From positions 38,694-102,693 of the forward strand of contig JBOHAU010000019.1 in assembly GCA_050698015.1 (NCBI GenBank): a stretch of 64,000 nucleotides of DNA. Reading direction: 5' to 3'. The stretch comes from JACDAN01 sp050698015. GTDB lineage: Bacteria; Actinomycetota; Thermoleophilia; Gaiellales; Gaiellaceae. A model generated the notes under the pieces. It saw only the letters and a program-made list of their open reading frames with translations. It was not told where the DNA came from and ran no database searches. The position numbers were made by a program, and so were the translations under genes. Shown in pieces: positions 57,865 to 64,000 of this stretch. How positions within the stretch are numbered: position 1 is the stretch's first letter; the number at the start of each line of letters is the position of its first letter.

Positions 57865-59319
57865 CTAGGCGTCGCGGCTGTCGCGGGCGACGAAGTGAAC
57901 TTCCTCGCGCAGCACCGCGACGCGCTCGCGCGCCTCTTCGCCTCGAAGGCCGACGACAAGTTCGCCGACGTCGAGTGGGAGCCCGGCCTCGGCCTTGACA
58001 CACTCCGCCCGGAAGAGGGAGACCGGACGTGAACCGGCTACAGTAAGGCGACTGCCGACGTAGCTCAGCTGGTAGAGCACTTCACTCGTAATGAAGGGGT
58101 CCGCGGTTCGAGTCCGCGCGTCGGCTCTCTCGATCTCCAGGGACTTTTCGTCTGACGCGCTTGCGGAAGTCCCGGGCTCGGCGCCGGAGGGGTCTACCAG
58201 GGGTCTACGGCGAGCGGCGGCACGGCCGTTTTGGATCGCTTCACTGATCGTGATGCGCCTGCGGGCGGCGTCGCGCATCAAGTGTGCGTAGGTGCGCGCG
58301 GTGAAGCCGGGGTCTGAGTGGCCGAGGTGCTCGGCGACCTCGTTGAGCGTGCGGCCCTCGTAGAGGAGCAGGGTGGCGCAGGTGTGGCGTAGGTCGTAGC
58401 TGCGGAAGTAGGCGACGCCGGCGCGCTCAAGCGCGGGAATCCAGACGCGGCGTCGCCAGTTGTGCCGACGGAGGTGACCACCCTGGCTGTCGGGAAAGAC
58501 GAGCTCGTGAGGCTGCGGTCGCCCGCGGGCGAGGTAGAGCTCGACGAGCTCGCGCGCGACCGGCTTGAAGAGCTCCGGTTCACGGCCGCGCTGCGACTTC
58601 GTCGTGGTGACCTCGCCGGCGGAGATGGCCCTCTGGACGCGCAGGCGCTCTCGTGGACGGCCGCGATCGTCGAGGACGTCGCTCCAGACGAGCGCGTACG
58701 CCTCGGCCGGGCGCAGGCCCTCGTAGGCGAGCACGCCGACGAGCGCGGCGTTCTGCGGGTCGAGCTGCGCGCGGATCGCCTCGACCGTTTCCGGCGTGCG
58801 CGCATCGATCGTCTCAGCGCGGGTGTGCGCGACACGGCGAACCCCGACGACGGGATTCCAGCCGAGGTGTCGCCATTCCACGGCTCGGTGGAAGACGCCT
58901 TGAAGGACGCCAAGCGCGCGGTTGATCGTGGGCGCGCCGGCGCCGTCGACGCGGAGTTGCGCCGCGTAAGTGTCGATCGTCTCGCGCGTAATCTCACGCA
59001 AACGCTTGCGGCCGAGGTACGGGACGATCCACTTGTCGAGCAGCGTCGTGTAGGTCTCGAGCGTGTTCGGGCGCAGGTGGGTGACCGCGTAGGTGTCCCA
59101 CCACTCCACCAGGAACTCCTCGAGCGTCGCGTTCGAGCCGATCACTTCCGAGGCGAGCTGACCGAGCTGGCGAGCGCGGCGGATCGAGGCCTCGAAGAGC
59201 TCGGCGTCTCGGCGGCGGTCGAAGGTGCGCTTGCGCCTGGTACTGCCACGCCCACTCTCATACCAGCGAACGACGTAGACGCTCCGGCCATCGCTACGCC
59301 TGAGCCGCCCGATGCTCAT
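57865..59319 (-). CDS. int: Tyrosine integrase reading antisense through tRNA-Thr
   Basis: 484-codon frame. Residues 1-60 AP2-like arm-binding domain (VYVVRWYESGRGSTRRKRTF), about 64-150 SAM-like core-binding domain, about 170-360 catalytic domain with R203 (YEGLRPAEAYAL), R311-H312 (YDLRHTCATLLL), H334 (HLGHSDPG) and Y344 (ARTYAHL). Residues about 399-422 (RTRTADPFITSEVLYQLSYV) are the antisense of tRNA-Thr, and the rest is antisense of flanking DNA. The original stop was presumably lost at the junction; readthrough C-termini of this form are common among actinobacterial integrases. Drives recombination at the tRNA. Confidence 0.93.
   Translation of the reverse strand: MSIGRLRRSDGRSVYVVRWYESGRGSTRRKRTFDRRRDAELFEASIRRARQLGQLASEVIGSNATLEEFLVEWWDTYAVTHLRPNTLETYTTLLDKWIVPYLGRKRLREITRETIDTYAAQLRVDGAGAPTINRALGVLQGVFHRAVEWRHLGWNPVVGVRRVAHTRAETIDARTPETVEAIRAQLDPQNAALVGVLAYEGLRPAEAYALVWSDVLDDRGRPRERLRVQRAISAGEVTTTKSQRGREPELFKPVARELVELYLARGRPQPHELVFPDSQGGHLRRHNWRRRVWIPALERAGVAYFRSYDLRHTCATLLLYEGRTLNEVAEHLGHSDPGFTARTYAHLMRDAARRRITISEAIQNGRAAARRRPLVDPSGAEPGTSASASDEKSLEIERADARTRTADPFITSEVLYQLSYVGSRLTVAGSRPVSLFRAECVKAEAGLPLDVGELVVGLRGEEARERVAVLREEVHFVARDSRDA
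57895..58032 (+). CDS. Possible short gene or gene tail before tRNA-Thr
   Basis: An open frame reads NFLAQHRDALARLFASKADD, KFADVEWEPGLGLDTLRPEE and stops at 58032, 21 bp before the tRNA. The composition is protein-like (Trp, charged helix) but there is no good start or Shine-Dalgarno; it could be the remaining tail of a longer gene lost upstream. The integrase frame crosses it in antisense. Confidence 0.3.
   Translation: MNFLAQHRDALARLFASKADDKFADVEWEPGLGLDTLRPEEGDRT
58054..58126 (+). tRNA. tRNA-Thr (anticodon CGT)
   Basis: Acceptor GCCGACG pairs with CGTCGGC (58119-58125), discriminator T; D-arm AGCTCAGCTGGTAGAGC-type; anticodon stem CTTCA/TGAAG with loop CTCGTAA, anticodon CGT; T-arm CGCGG-TTCGAGT-CCGCG. 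No encoded CCA. The tRNA's 3' half is the probable attachment site for the adjacent integrase, because the integrase lies immediately downstream. Confidence 0.97.
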
Positions 59320-59749
59320 CCTGTTGCGACCGTAGTCGATCGGCGAAGGAGACGGCGGCGCCGCTCCGAGCGCGGACTGTGTCGACGACCCGGGTCTGGC
59401 GGCTCTTCCGCCGGCGCTTGAGTCGTGCGACCAGCCCGCCTAGGTCGAGGGGATCAAAGCGCACCGCCCCGCCGAGGTGGACGGCGGAGAGCTCGCCGCG
59501 CTCGACCAGGCGTTGCACGGTACGGGGGTGAATATGGAGCACCTCGGCGGCTTCTCGCGTCGTCAGCAGCGCCGGCCCGCCCGAAACAACCTCCGCCTTG
59601 GTCCCGGCATCGTTTGCAGACGCCCGCGCTCGAGGAGAGCCGTCGATCGCTTGCGTACCGTCACGGGCCGGGCTCGGTCCCTCCGTTGCTCCCGGAACCG
59701 CGGCTTCCGGTGGGAAGAGTTCGAGCGAGAGCTGACCGTCGCCGCGCAT
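59294..59749 (-). CDS. Excisionase-type helix-turn-helix protein
   Basis: 151 aa from ATG 59749. The C-terminal half is an excisionase/MerR-like HTH_17: LLTTREAAEVLHIHPRTVQR, LVERGELSAVHLGGAVRFDP, then a basic tail. N-terminal half is low-complexity. It overlaps the integrase gene by 26 bp and probably sets the direction of recombination. TACACT upstream may be its -10. Confidence 0.8.
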   Translation of the reverse strand: MRGDGQLSLELFPPEAAVPGATEGPSPARDGTQAIDGSPRARASANDAGTKAEVVSGGPALLTTREAAEVLHIHPRTVQRLVERGELSAVHLGGAVRFDPLDLGGLVARLKRRRKSRQTRVVDTVRARSGAAVSFADRLRSQQDEHRAAQA

Positions 59750-59813
59750 CTTTACCCGAGAGTGTAGCAAAAACGAGTCTGACTGTGAAAACTAGCTCGG
59801 TAGCCTGAGTGCG

Positions 59814-60125
59814 ATAAACTTCGATCATGCGCGGCGGATCCGGGAGGCGCGGACGCGGGCCGGTCTCACCCAGAGCGAGCTCTCGGAGCGGACCGGTCGC
59901 GACCGGTCGGTCATCGCCCGCTGGGAGCAGGGGTTGATCTCGCCTCCGGTCGAGAGCCTGCTCGCCTGCCTGCATGCCTGCGGCTTCGACCTGCCATTCG
60001 TGCTCGTCCCGATCGACAAGAGCGGCGACGAGGAGCTGGGGGAATCGCTGATGCTCCCGCCGAGCGAGCGGGTGGAGCGCATGCTCGGGGAACTGGGGCG
60101 ACCGCGTGCGCGCAAAGGGCGGTGA
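59814..60125 (+). CDS. XRE-type helix-turn-helix protein, putative antitoxin; possible ATA start
   Basis: About 103 aa: RRIREARTRAGLTQSELSER, TGRDRSVIARWEQGLISPPV (complete XRE HTH), then LACLHACGFDLPFVLVPID and an Arg-rich tail. The first in-frame ATG (59934) would cut through the HTH. TAGCCT (59801-59806) sits exactly 7 nt before ATA 59814, which matches the leaderless spacing seen elsewhere; CTG 59805 is an alternative. It is followed after 7 bp by a nucleotidyltransferase-like gene. Confidence 0.75.
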   Translation: MNFDHARRIREARTRAGLTQSELSERTGRDRSVIARWEQGLISPPVESLLACLHACGFDLPFVLVPIDKSGDEELGESLMLPPSERVERMLGELGRPRARKGR

Positions 60126-60132
60126 GGGGACC

Positions 60133-60642
60133 GTGGTGAAGCGGACGCCCTCCTTCGATGCCTACGCGCTGCTCGCCGTCCTTCAGGGCCGCCATGTCAG
60201 CTTCGTCGTGATCGGTGCCTTCGCGCGTGTGATCCAGGGCACGGGCGAGCTCACCGACGGCCTCGACGTCACGCCTTCGATGCGCGAGGACAACCTCGCC
60301 CGGCTCGAGAAGGCGCTCGACGAGCTCGAGGCCCGCCGCGTCGACGGCAAGCAGCTTGAGCTGGCAGACGCTAGCGAGCCGGTGATCGAGCTCGACACCC
60401 GCGCCGGCGAGCTCAAGCTCGTCCCCGAGCCAGCGGGCTCCCGCGGCTACGACGACCTGCGCCGACACGCGAGCCGGGAGCCGCTCGGGCGCGGGCTGCG
60501 CCCGCAGGTCGCTTCCCCCGGCGACCTCGCGCGAATGCTCGGCGCACTCGGGCGCGAGGAGCAGATTCCGACTCTTCTCCGCCTCCGCCGCCTGATCGAG
60601 CTCGAACGCGAGCTCGGCCGCGGCCGCGTCATCGAACGCTGA
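60133..60642 (+). CDS. Nucleotidyltransferase-fold protein, XRE partner
   Basis: About 169 aa. FVVIGAFARVIQGTGELTDG, GLDVTPSMREDNLARLEKAL: this is the MNT/AbiEii-like arrangement of a glycine-rich helix followed by an acidic pair (TDGLD). The expected second acidic residue two positions on is Val-Thr, so catalysis is uncertain. C-terminal helical PGDLARMLGALGREEQIPTL. GTG 60133 has GGTGAGGGG upstream. Together with the XRE gene it looks like a toxin-antitoxin or regulatory pair; role inferred. Confidence 0.7.
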   Translation: MVKRTPSFDAYALLAVLQGRHVSFVVIGAFARVIQGTGELTDGLDVTPSMREDNLARLEKALDELEARRVDGKQLELADASEPVIELDTRAGELKLVPEPAGSRGYDDLRRHASREPLGRGLRPQVASPGDLARMLGALGREEQIPTLLRLRRLIELERELGRGRVIER

Positions 60643-60748
60643 CCAGACGCCCAGCTCGCAACGCCCGCGTACATCAACTACCAGCCTCGATGGCGAGCGA
60701 CACACACACACAGATGCATCTCGATGCCAATATGGGTCACAGTTTATG

Positions 60749-60754
60749 TATAGT
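60749..60754 (+). promoter_or_regulatory. -10 TATAGT of the HTH/recombinase-like gene
   Basis: TATAGT ends 6 nt before ATG 60761; a leaderless start. The preceding 60643-60748 holds no gene; it contains an ACACACACACAC run near 60701. Confidence 0.55.
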
Positions 60755-60760
60755 GTATGG

Positions 60761-61342
60761 ATGTCGCGTCGCCGTCGGCACCGCCGAGCCGAGAAGGAGC
60801 GCCGCCGGGCGCAGCCGCCGGCGATCGCACGCGAGGCCACCCGGGTCAAGCGGCTCGCCTACACGCGCAACCAGGCGGCCGAGGCGCTCGGGATCAGCCG
60901 CTCCACCTTCAACCGGCGCGTGCTCCCGCACATCGAGACGGTCGAGATGCCGTGGGGAGCGAAGCTCGTCCCGGTCGACGAGCTCGAACGGCTCCTCGCC
61001 GAGCGGCGGCGTCCTCCGCGCGAGCGCAGACGCCCCTCGCCGCCCCCCGGTCGTCCCCCAAGCCTGGCGCCGGCTATCGTGAAGCGGATTCGCGCCGACC
61101 ATGCTGGCGGCCGGAGCCTTGGCCAGATCGCGCGCGACTTGAACGCTAGCCGGACGCCGACCGCGCACGGCGGTCGCCAATGGTGGCCGTCGACGGTAAG
61201 AACAGTGCTCGCCCGAGCGAGTCGGCCTGACGGGTCGCAGACGGCGTCGGGCGACGGCGCGACCGAGACGCCTCCGCTTCAGCGTAAGCCTGTCTCCGAA
61301 AAGTCCGCAAAGACCGACATTTCCTCGTCGCGCGCTCCTTGA
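60761..61342 (+). CDS. HTH protein with serine-recombinase-like C-terminal segment
   Basis: 193 aa. Basic N-terminus MSRRRRHRRAEKERRRAQPP; an excisionase-type HTH, LAYTRNQAAEALGISRSTFN with RRVLPHIETVEMPWGAKLVP; a Pro/Arg linker; and a second DNA-binding-like domain, IVKRIRADHAGGRSLGQIAR, DLNASRTPTAHGGRQWWPST, VRTVLARA. This second part is the Recombinase-domain motif of large serine recombinases (PTxxGGxxWxxxTV), here without the catalytic serine domain. It probably binds DNA at two sites as a regulator of the element. Confidence 0.75.
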   Translation: MSRRRRHRRAEKERRRAQPPAIAREATRVKRLAYTRNQAAEALGISRSTFNRRVLPHIETVEMPWGAKLVPVDELERLLAERRRPPRERRRPSPPPGRPPSLAPAIVKRIRADHAGGRSLGQIARDLNASRTPTAHGGRQWWPSTVRTVLARASRPDGSQTASGDGATETPPLQRKPVSEKSAKTDISSSRAP

Positions 61343-61443
61343 AGGCGTTGATGATCTGCGATACCTAGTTGCCAGAAGGCATCTGGGTCCGTTCTGCGGT
61401 CGCGGTTCCCGTACAAACCAGACCTGCGGAGACCGAGGGGGTC

Positions 61444-64000
61444 ATGCCTCGCGCCACTGCCCAAACTGCTGCCCTGCTTGCGCTGCTTGTGCTCGTCGCC
61501 TTGGTCGGCTCGGCGAGGGCGGCGACGAACATCTCCGGCACGCTCACCGGCGTCCACACGTGGACTCTTGCCGGCAGTCCTTATGTGCTGACGGGCAACA
61601 CGACGATTGCGGCCGGCGCGTCGGTCACGATCGAGGCGGGCGTGGTCGTGCAGGGCAACCACCAGCTGCGCACGCTCACGGTAAACGGGACGCTGACGGC
61701 GAACGGAACGTCGGCCCAGCCGGTCACCTTCACCTCGACGAGCGACTCCGCTCCCGGGCAGTGGCTCGGGATCGTCTTCAACAGCGGCTCGACCGGCACG
61801 CTCAAGTTCGTGAACGCCCGCTACGGCGGCGGTGGCGCCGGCGCGGACACGGCCGGGATGGTGAAGCTGAGCGGCGGCACGGTCACGATCGAGGACTCGA
61901 CCCTCTCCCAGAGCTCGGTCTCCGGCGTTGCGATCTTCGGCGGCACCAGTGGAACTGCGGCCTCGTTGACGGTGCGCCGCTCGAAGTTCGAGCGCAACGG
62001 TTTCTACGCCTCCTCGAACGGCGACGGCCTCAACGTCTTCAACGCGCGCGCCGTGGTCGAGGACTCGGCCTTCTGGTCGAACAAGGAGGACGGGCTCGAC
62101 TTCGCCGTCACGACGGGGTACACGCCGCAGCCGTCGGAGGTGAGCGGCTCCTCCCTCTACAAGAACGGCGGCTACGGCGTCTACGTCGATCCCTCCGCCG
62201 GCATCGAGGCGAAGGCCCCCGACGGCAATATCGCCGGCAAGACCGGCAACGTCGTCTACGACAACGGCAGCTTCGGCTTCTCCGCGACCGAGACCTGGCG
62301 GCAGTTCTATATGACCCGCGAGGCACCGCTTGCAGCCGGTGTCGATTGGACCGGCACCTACTGGGGCGAGGTCTCCCACGTCGCCTGCTCGCTCGGCACG
62401 CAGCGCGGGCACTTGAGCTATGGAGCGCCGGATCCGAACCCGGCTTCGGCCACCCCCGTCGCCCGCGGGCCGATCTCGCACAAGCTGGAGATCCAGGGCA
62501 GCCCGTTCTCCTGGTGCGCGAACGACCACGTCGACGTCAACCCGGCTGCAGCCGAGCCGCCGCCCGTCTACTTCCCGCCGCCGCCGCCGATCATGGGCGG
62601 GCTTCTGCTCGAGCAAACGCTCGGCTGCACCGACTGCGACGTCGCCGATCCACAGTTCGCGCTCTCGCTCGACAGCGGCGGCAGCCCGCTCGCCTACACC
62701 GACAACCCGGTGAATACCGCCTCGGGGTCGCTGACCGAGACGGCGACCGATCTCCGCCTCGCCGGCCCCGGGATCCCGTTCGCCTGGACGCGCTCGTACA
62801 ACTCTCGTGACACGACGACGGGCGCGCTCGGCACCGGCTGGGCGCATCCCTTCGAGGCGAAGATCACGGTGCTGAGCGCGACGGAGCTGGAGTACCGCGC
62901 CGGCTCGGGGCAGCGGACGAGGTTCACGAAGAACTCCGGCGGAACCGGTGCGGCCACCTTCGGTGCCAAGGGTTTCGACGGCACGTTCAAGCGCCTGGCC
63001 GATAGCTCGTACGAGGTTACGACCCGCGATCAGCGCAAGTTCAGCTTCGATCTCAACGGCAAGCTGACGGCAATCAAGCCGCGCTTCGGCCCGGCGACGA
63101 CGCTCGCCTACACGAGCGGGAAGCTCTCCTCGATCACCGATTCCGCGGGACGCGCGATCACGATCACGTACACGGTCGCCGACCCGTCGCTGATCGAGCG
63201 CGTCACCCTCCCCGACGGACGCTACGTCGAGTACGGGTACACAAGCGGCCGGTTGACGAGCGTGCGCGACCCGCGCGGCAAGGTCTGGACGCTCGGCTAC
63301 GACGCGAGCAACCGGCTGACGAGCATCCAGGATCCCCGCGGCCGCTACGAGCTCCAAAACGTCGTCTACGACGGCAGCAACCGGGTCACGAGCGAGCAGA
63401 ACGGCACCGGCGACACGGTCTCCTACGCCTACACGCAGAGCGGCGACTACGACCTCACGACTGTGACGATTCCCGGTCGCGGCGATTGGGTCTACAAGCA
63501 CCGCGGCTACATGCTCTTCAGTGTCACCGATCCACTCAGCCGGACGACGATCTTCAGGTACGACGGCCAGGCGCGGACGGCAGCCGAGAAGAACGCCCGT
63601 GGGTACACGACGCAGTACAAGTACGACGAGCGCGGCAACGTCGTCAAGGAGATCGCGCCGAGCAGTCTCGGCACGGTGACGCGCACCTTCAACGCGTCCA
63701 ACGACCTTCTGACCGAGCAGGACGCCCGCCTCAACACGACCACCTACGACTATGCGACGAGCGGGAACGCCGACTACCAGGTCGGACAGCTGAAGACGAT
63801 TACCGACCGCGAGGGCGGCGTCACCACCTTCAAGTACTGGACGACGCCGCCGATCAAGGCCGGCCAGCTCAAAAGCGTCCAGAACCCGCGCCTGAAGACG
63901 ACCAGCTACGACTACGACGCCGCCGGGAACCTGAGCAAGGTCACGAGCCCGCTCGGCTTCAAGACGACAATGAGCTACGACGGCTCCGGGCGGCTGGAGA
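61444..64000 (+). CDS. RHS/YD-repeat protein with beta-helix N-terminus (3' end outside window)
   Basis: 852 codons visible from ATG 61444, with GAGGGGG upstream. Signal peptide (AALLALLVLVALVGSARA); a right-handed beta-helix (about 30-330, TLTVNGTLTANGTSAQPVTF, GGTVTIEDSTLSQSSVSGVA); a Pro-rich spacer (EPPPVYFPPPPP); the DUF6531-like start NPVNTASGSLTETATDLRLA; then YD/RHS repeats (YGYTSGRLTSVRDPRGKVW, YDERGNVVKEIAP, YDYDAAGNLSKVTSPLG). RHS proteins form a cage that encloses a C-terminal toxin or enzyme; that end is not seen. Secreted by Sec. Confidence 0.9.
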   Translation, partial: MPRATAQTAALLALLVLVALVGSARAATNISGTLTGVHTWTLAGSPYVLTGNTTIAAGASVTIEAGVVVQGNHQLRTLTVNGTLTANGTSAQPVTFTSTSDSAPGQWLGIVFNSGSTGTLKFVNARYGGGGAGADTAGMVKLSGGTVTIEDSTLSQSSVSGVAIFGGTSGTAASLTVRRSKFERNGFYASSNGDGLNVFNARAVVEDSAFWSNKEDGLDFAVTTGYTPQPSEVSGSSLYKNGGYGVYVDPSAGIEAKAPDGNIAGKTGNVVYDNGSFGFSATETWRQFYMTREAPLAAGVDWTGTYWGEVSHVACSLGTQRGHLSYGAPDPNPASATPVARGPISHKLEIQGSPFSWCANDHVDVNPAAAEPPPVYFPPPPPIMGGLLLEQTLGCTDCDVADPQFALSLDSGGSPLAYTDNPVNTASGSLTETATDLRLAGPGIPFAWTRSYNSRDTTTGALGTGWAHPFEAKITVLSATELEYRAGSGQRTRFTKNSGGTGAATFGAKGFDGTFKRLADSSYEVTTRDQRKFSFDLNGKLTAIKPRFGPATTLAYTSGKLSSITDSAGRAITITYTVADPSLIERVTLPDGRYVEYGYTSGRLTSVRDPRGKVWTLGYDASNRLTSIQDPRGRYELQNVVYDGSNRVTSEQNGTGDTVSYAYTQSGDYDLTTVTIPGRGDWVYKHRGYMLFSVTDPLSRTTIFRYDGQARTAAEKNARGYTTQYKYDERGNVVKEIAPSSLGTVTRTFNASNDLLTEQDARLNTTTYDYATSGNADYQVGQLKTITDREGGVTTFKYWTTPPIKAGQLKSVQNPRLKTTSYDYDAAGNLSKVTSPLGFKTTMSYDGSGRLE

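Larger units (their letters stand above)
58054..64000. mobile_element. Integrated element at tRNA-Thr(CGT), left part
   Basis: tRNA-Thr with int immediately at its 3' end, an excisionase-like gene, an XRE/nucleotidyltransferase pair and an HTH-recombinase-like gene form the left end of an integrative element. No second copy of the tRNA 3' end is seen in 58127-64000, so the right border, and whether the RHS gene is cargo, lie beyond the window or are unresolved. Confidence 0.55.

Noticed and set aside
61279..63501. 740-codon minus-strand open frame opposite the RHS gene
   Set aside because: Low-complexity antisense product; the plus frame has signal peptide, beta-helix and YD repeats.

Overview
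The window is high-GC, gene-dense DNA that looks actinobacterial, most likely class Thermoleophilia (Gaiellales or Solirubrobacterales). That placement is an inference from gene content: a cofactor F420 operon, a coproporphyrin-type ferrochelatase beside hemE, an adenosylcobalamin-dependent ribonucleotide reductase, many GTG/TTG starts and many apparently leaderless genes. Neighbouring genes very often overlap by 4 bp (ATGA/GTGA/TTGA). At least ten starts are preceded at 6-8 nt by a TANNNT -10 hexamer. Four convergent gene pairs end on one shared CTAG.

Layout. 1-3900 (minus): two GT4 and two GT2 glycosyltransferases with a methyltransferase, a surface-polysaccharide operon. 3914-6101 (plus): hemE, hemH and an unknown 90-aa gene. 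6234-7883 (minus): a PolX-like protein whose polymerase catalytic aspartates are gone while the PHP phosphoesterase site is kept. 7902-12133 (plus): cofC, cofD, npdG-like, cofE and a 481-aa unknown gene, forming the F420 operon. 12.2-20.9 kb: a decayed lipoprotein gene, an ion channel, a phytase-like secreted protein, a membrane diguanylate cyclase with two small downstream genes, and an 1153-aa secreted beta-propeller protein. 21-35 kb: mixed accessory and housekeeping genes (hydrolase and PadR, a frameshifted surface-protein pseudogene, class III cyclase, CGNR regulator, DMT transporter, FtsX-type permease, LuxR regulator, flavoprotein monooxygenase, M28 peptidase, LtrA). 35.3-39.4 kb: a 17-codon ribonucleotide reductase fragment, a kelch protein with a long leader, and nrdJ. 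40-48.5 kb: O-antigen-ligase-like and membrane proteins, LytR_C protein, tmk-holB-lipoprotein, an acyltransferase and a glycosyltransferase.

The right end is the most accessory part. From 50.05 to 57.85 kb lies a secreted about 1680-residue adhesin (tandem cadherin-like repeats followed by a beta-helix), then three paralogous phage-tail-collar proteins, a twin-arginine signal protein, a GNAT acetyltransferase and a convergent DUF6916-like gene. At 58.05 kb is tRNA-Thr(CGT). It marks the left junction of an integrated element carrying a tyrosine integrase (whose reading frame runs through the tRNA in antisense), an excisionase-like gene, an XRE/nucleotidyltransferase pair, a second HTH protein with a recombinase-like tail, and an RHS/YD-repeat protein that runs off the window. 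The adhesin/tail-collar cluster and the tRNA-Thr element are the best places to look for an undescribed system.
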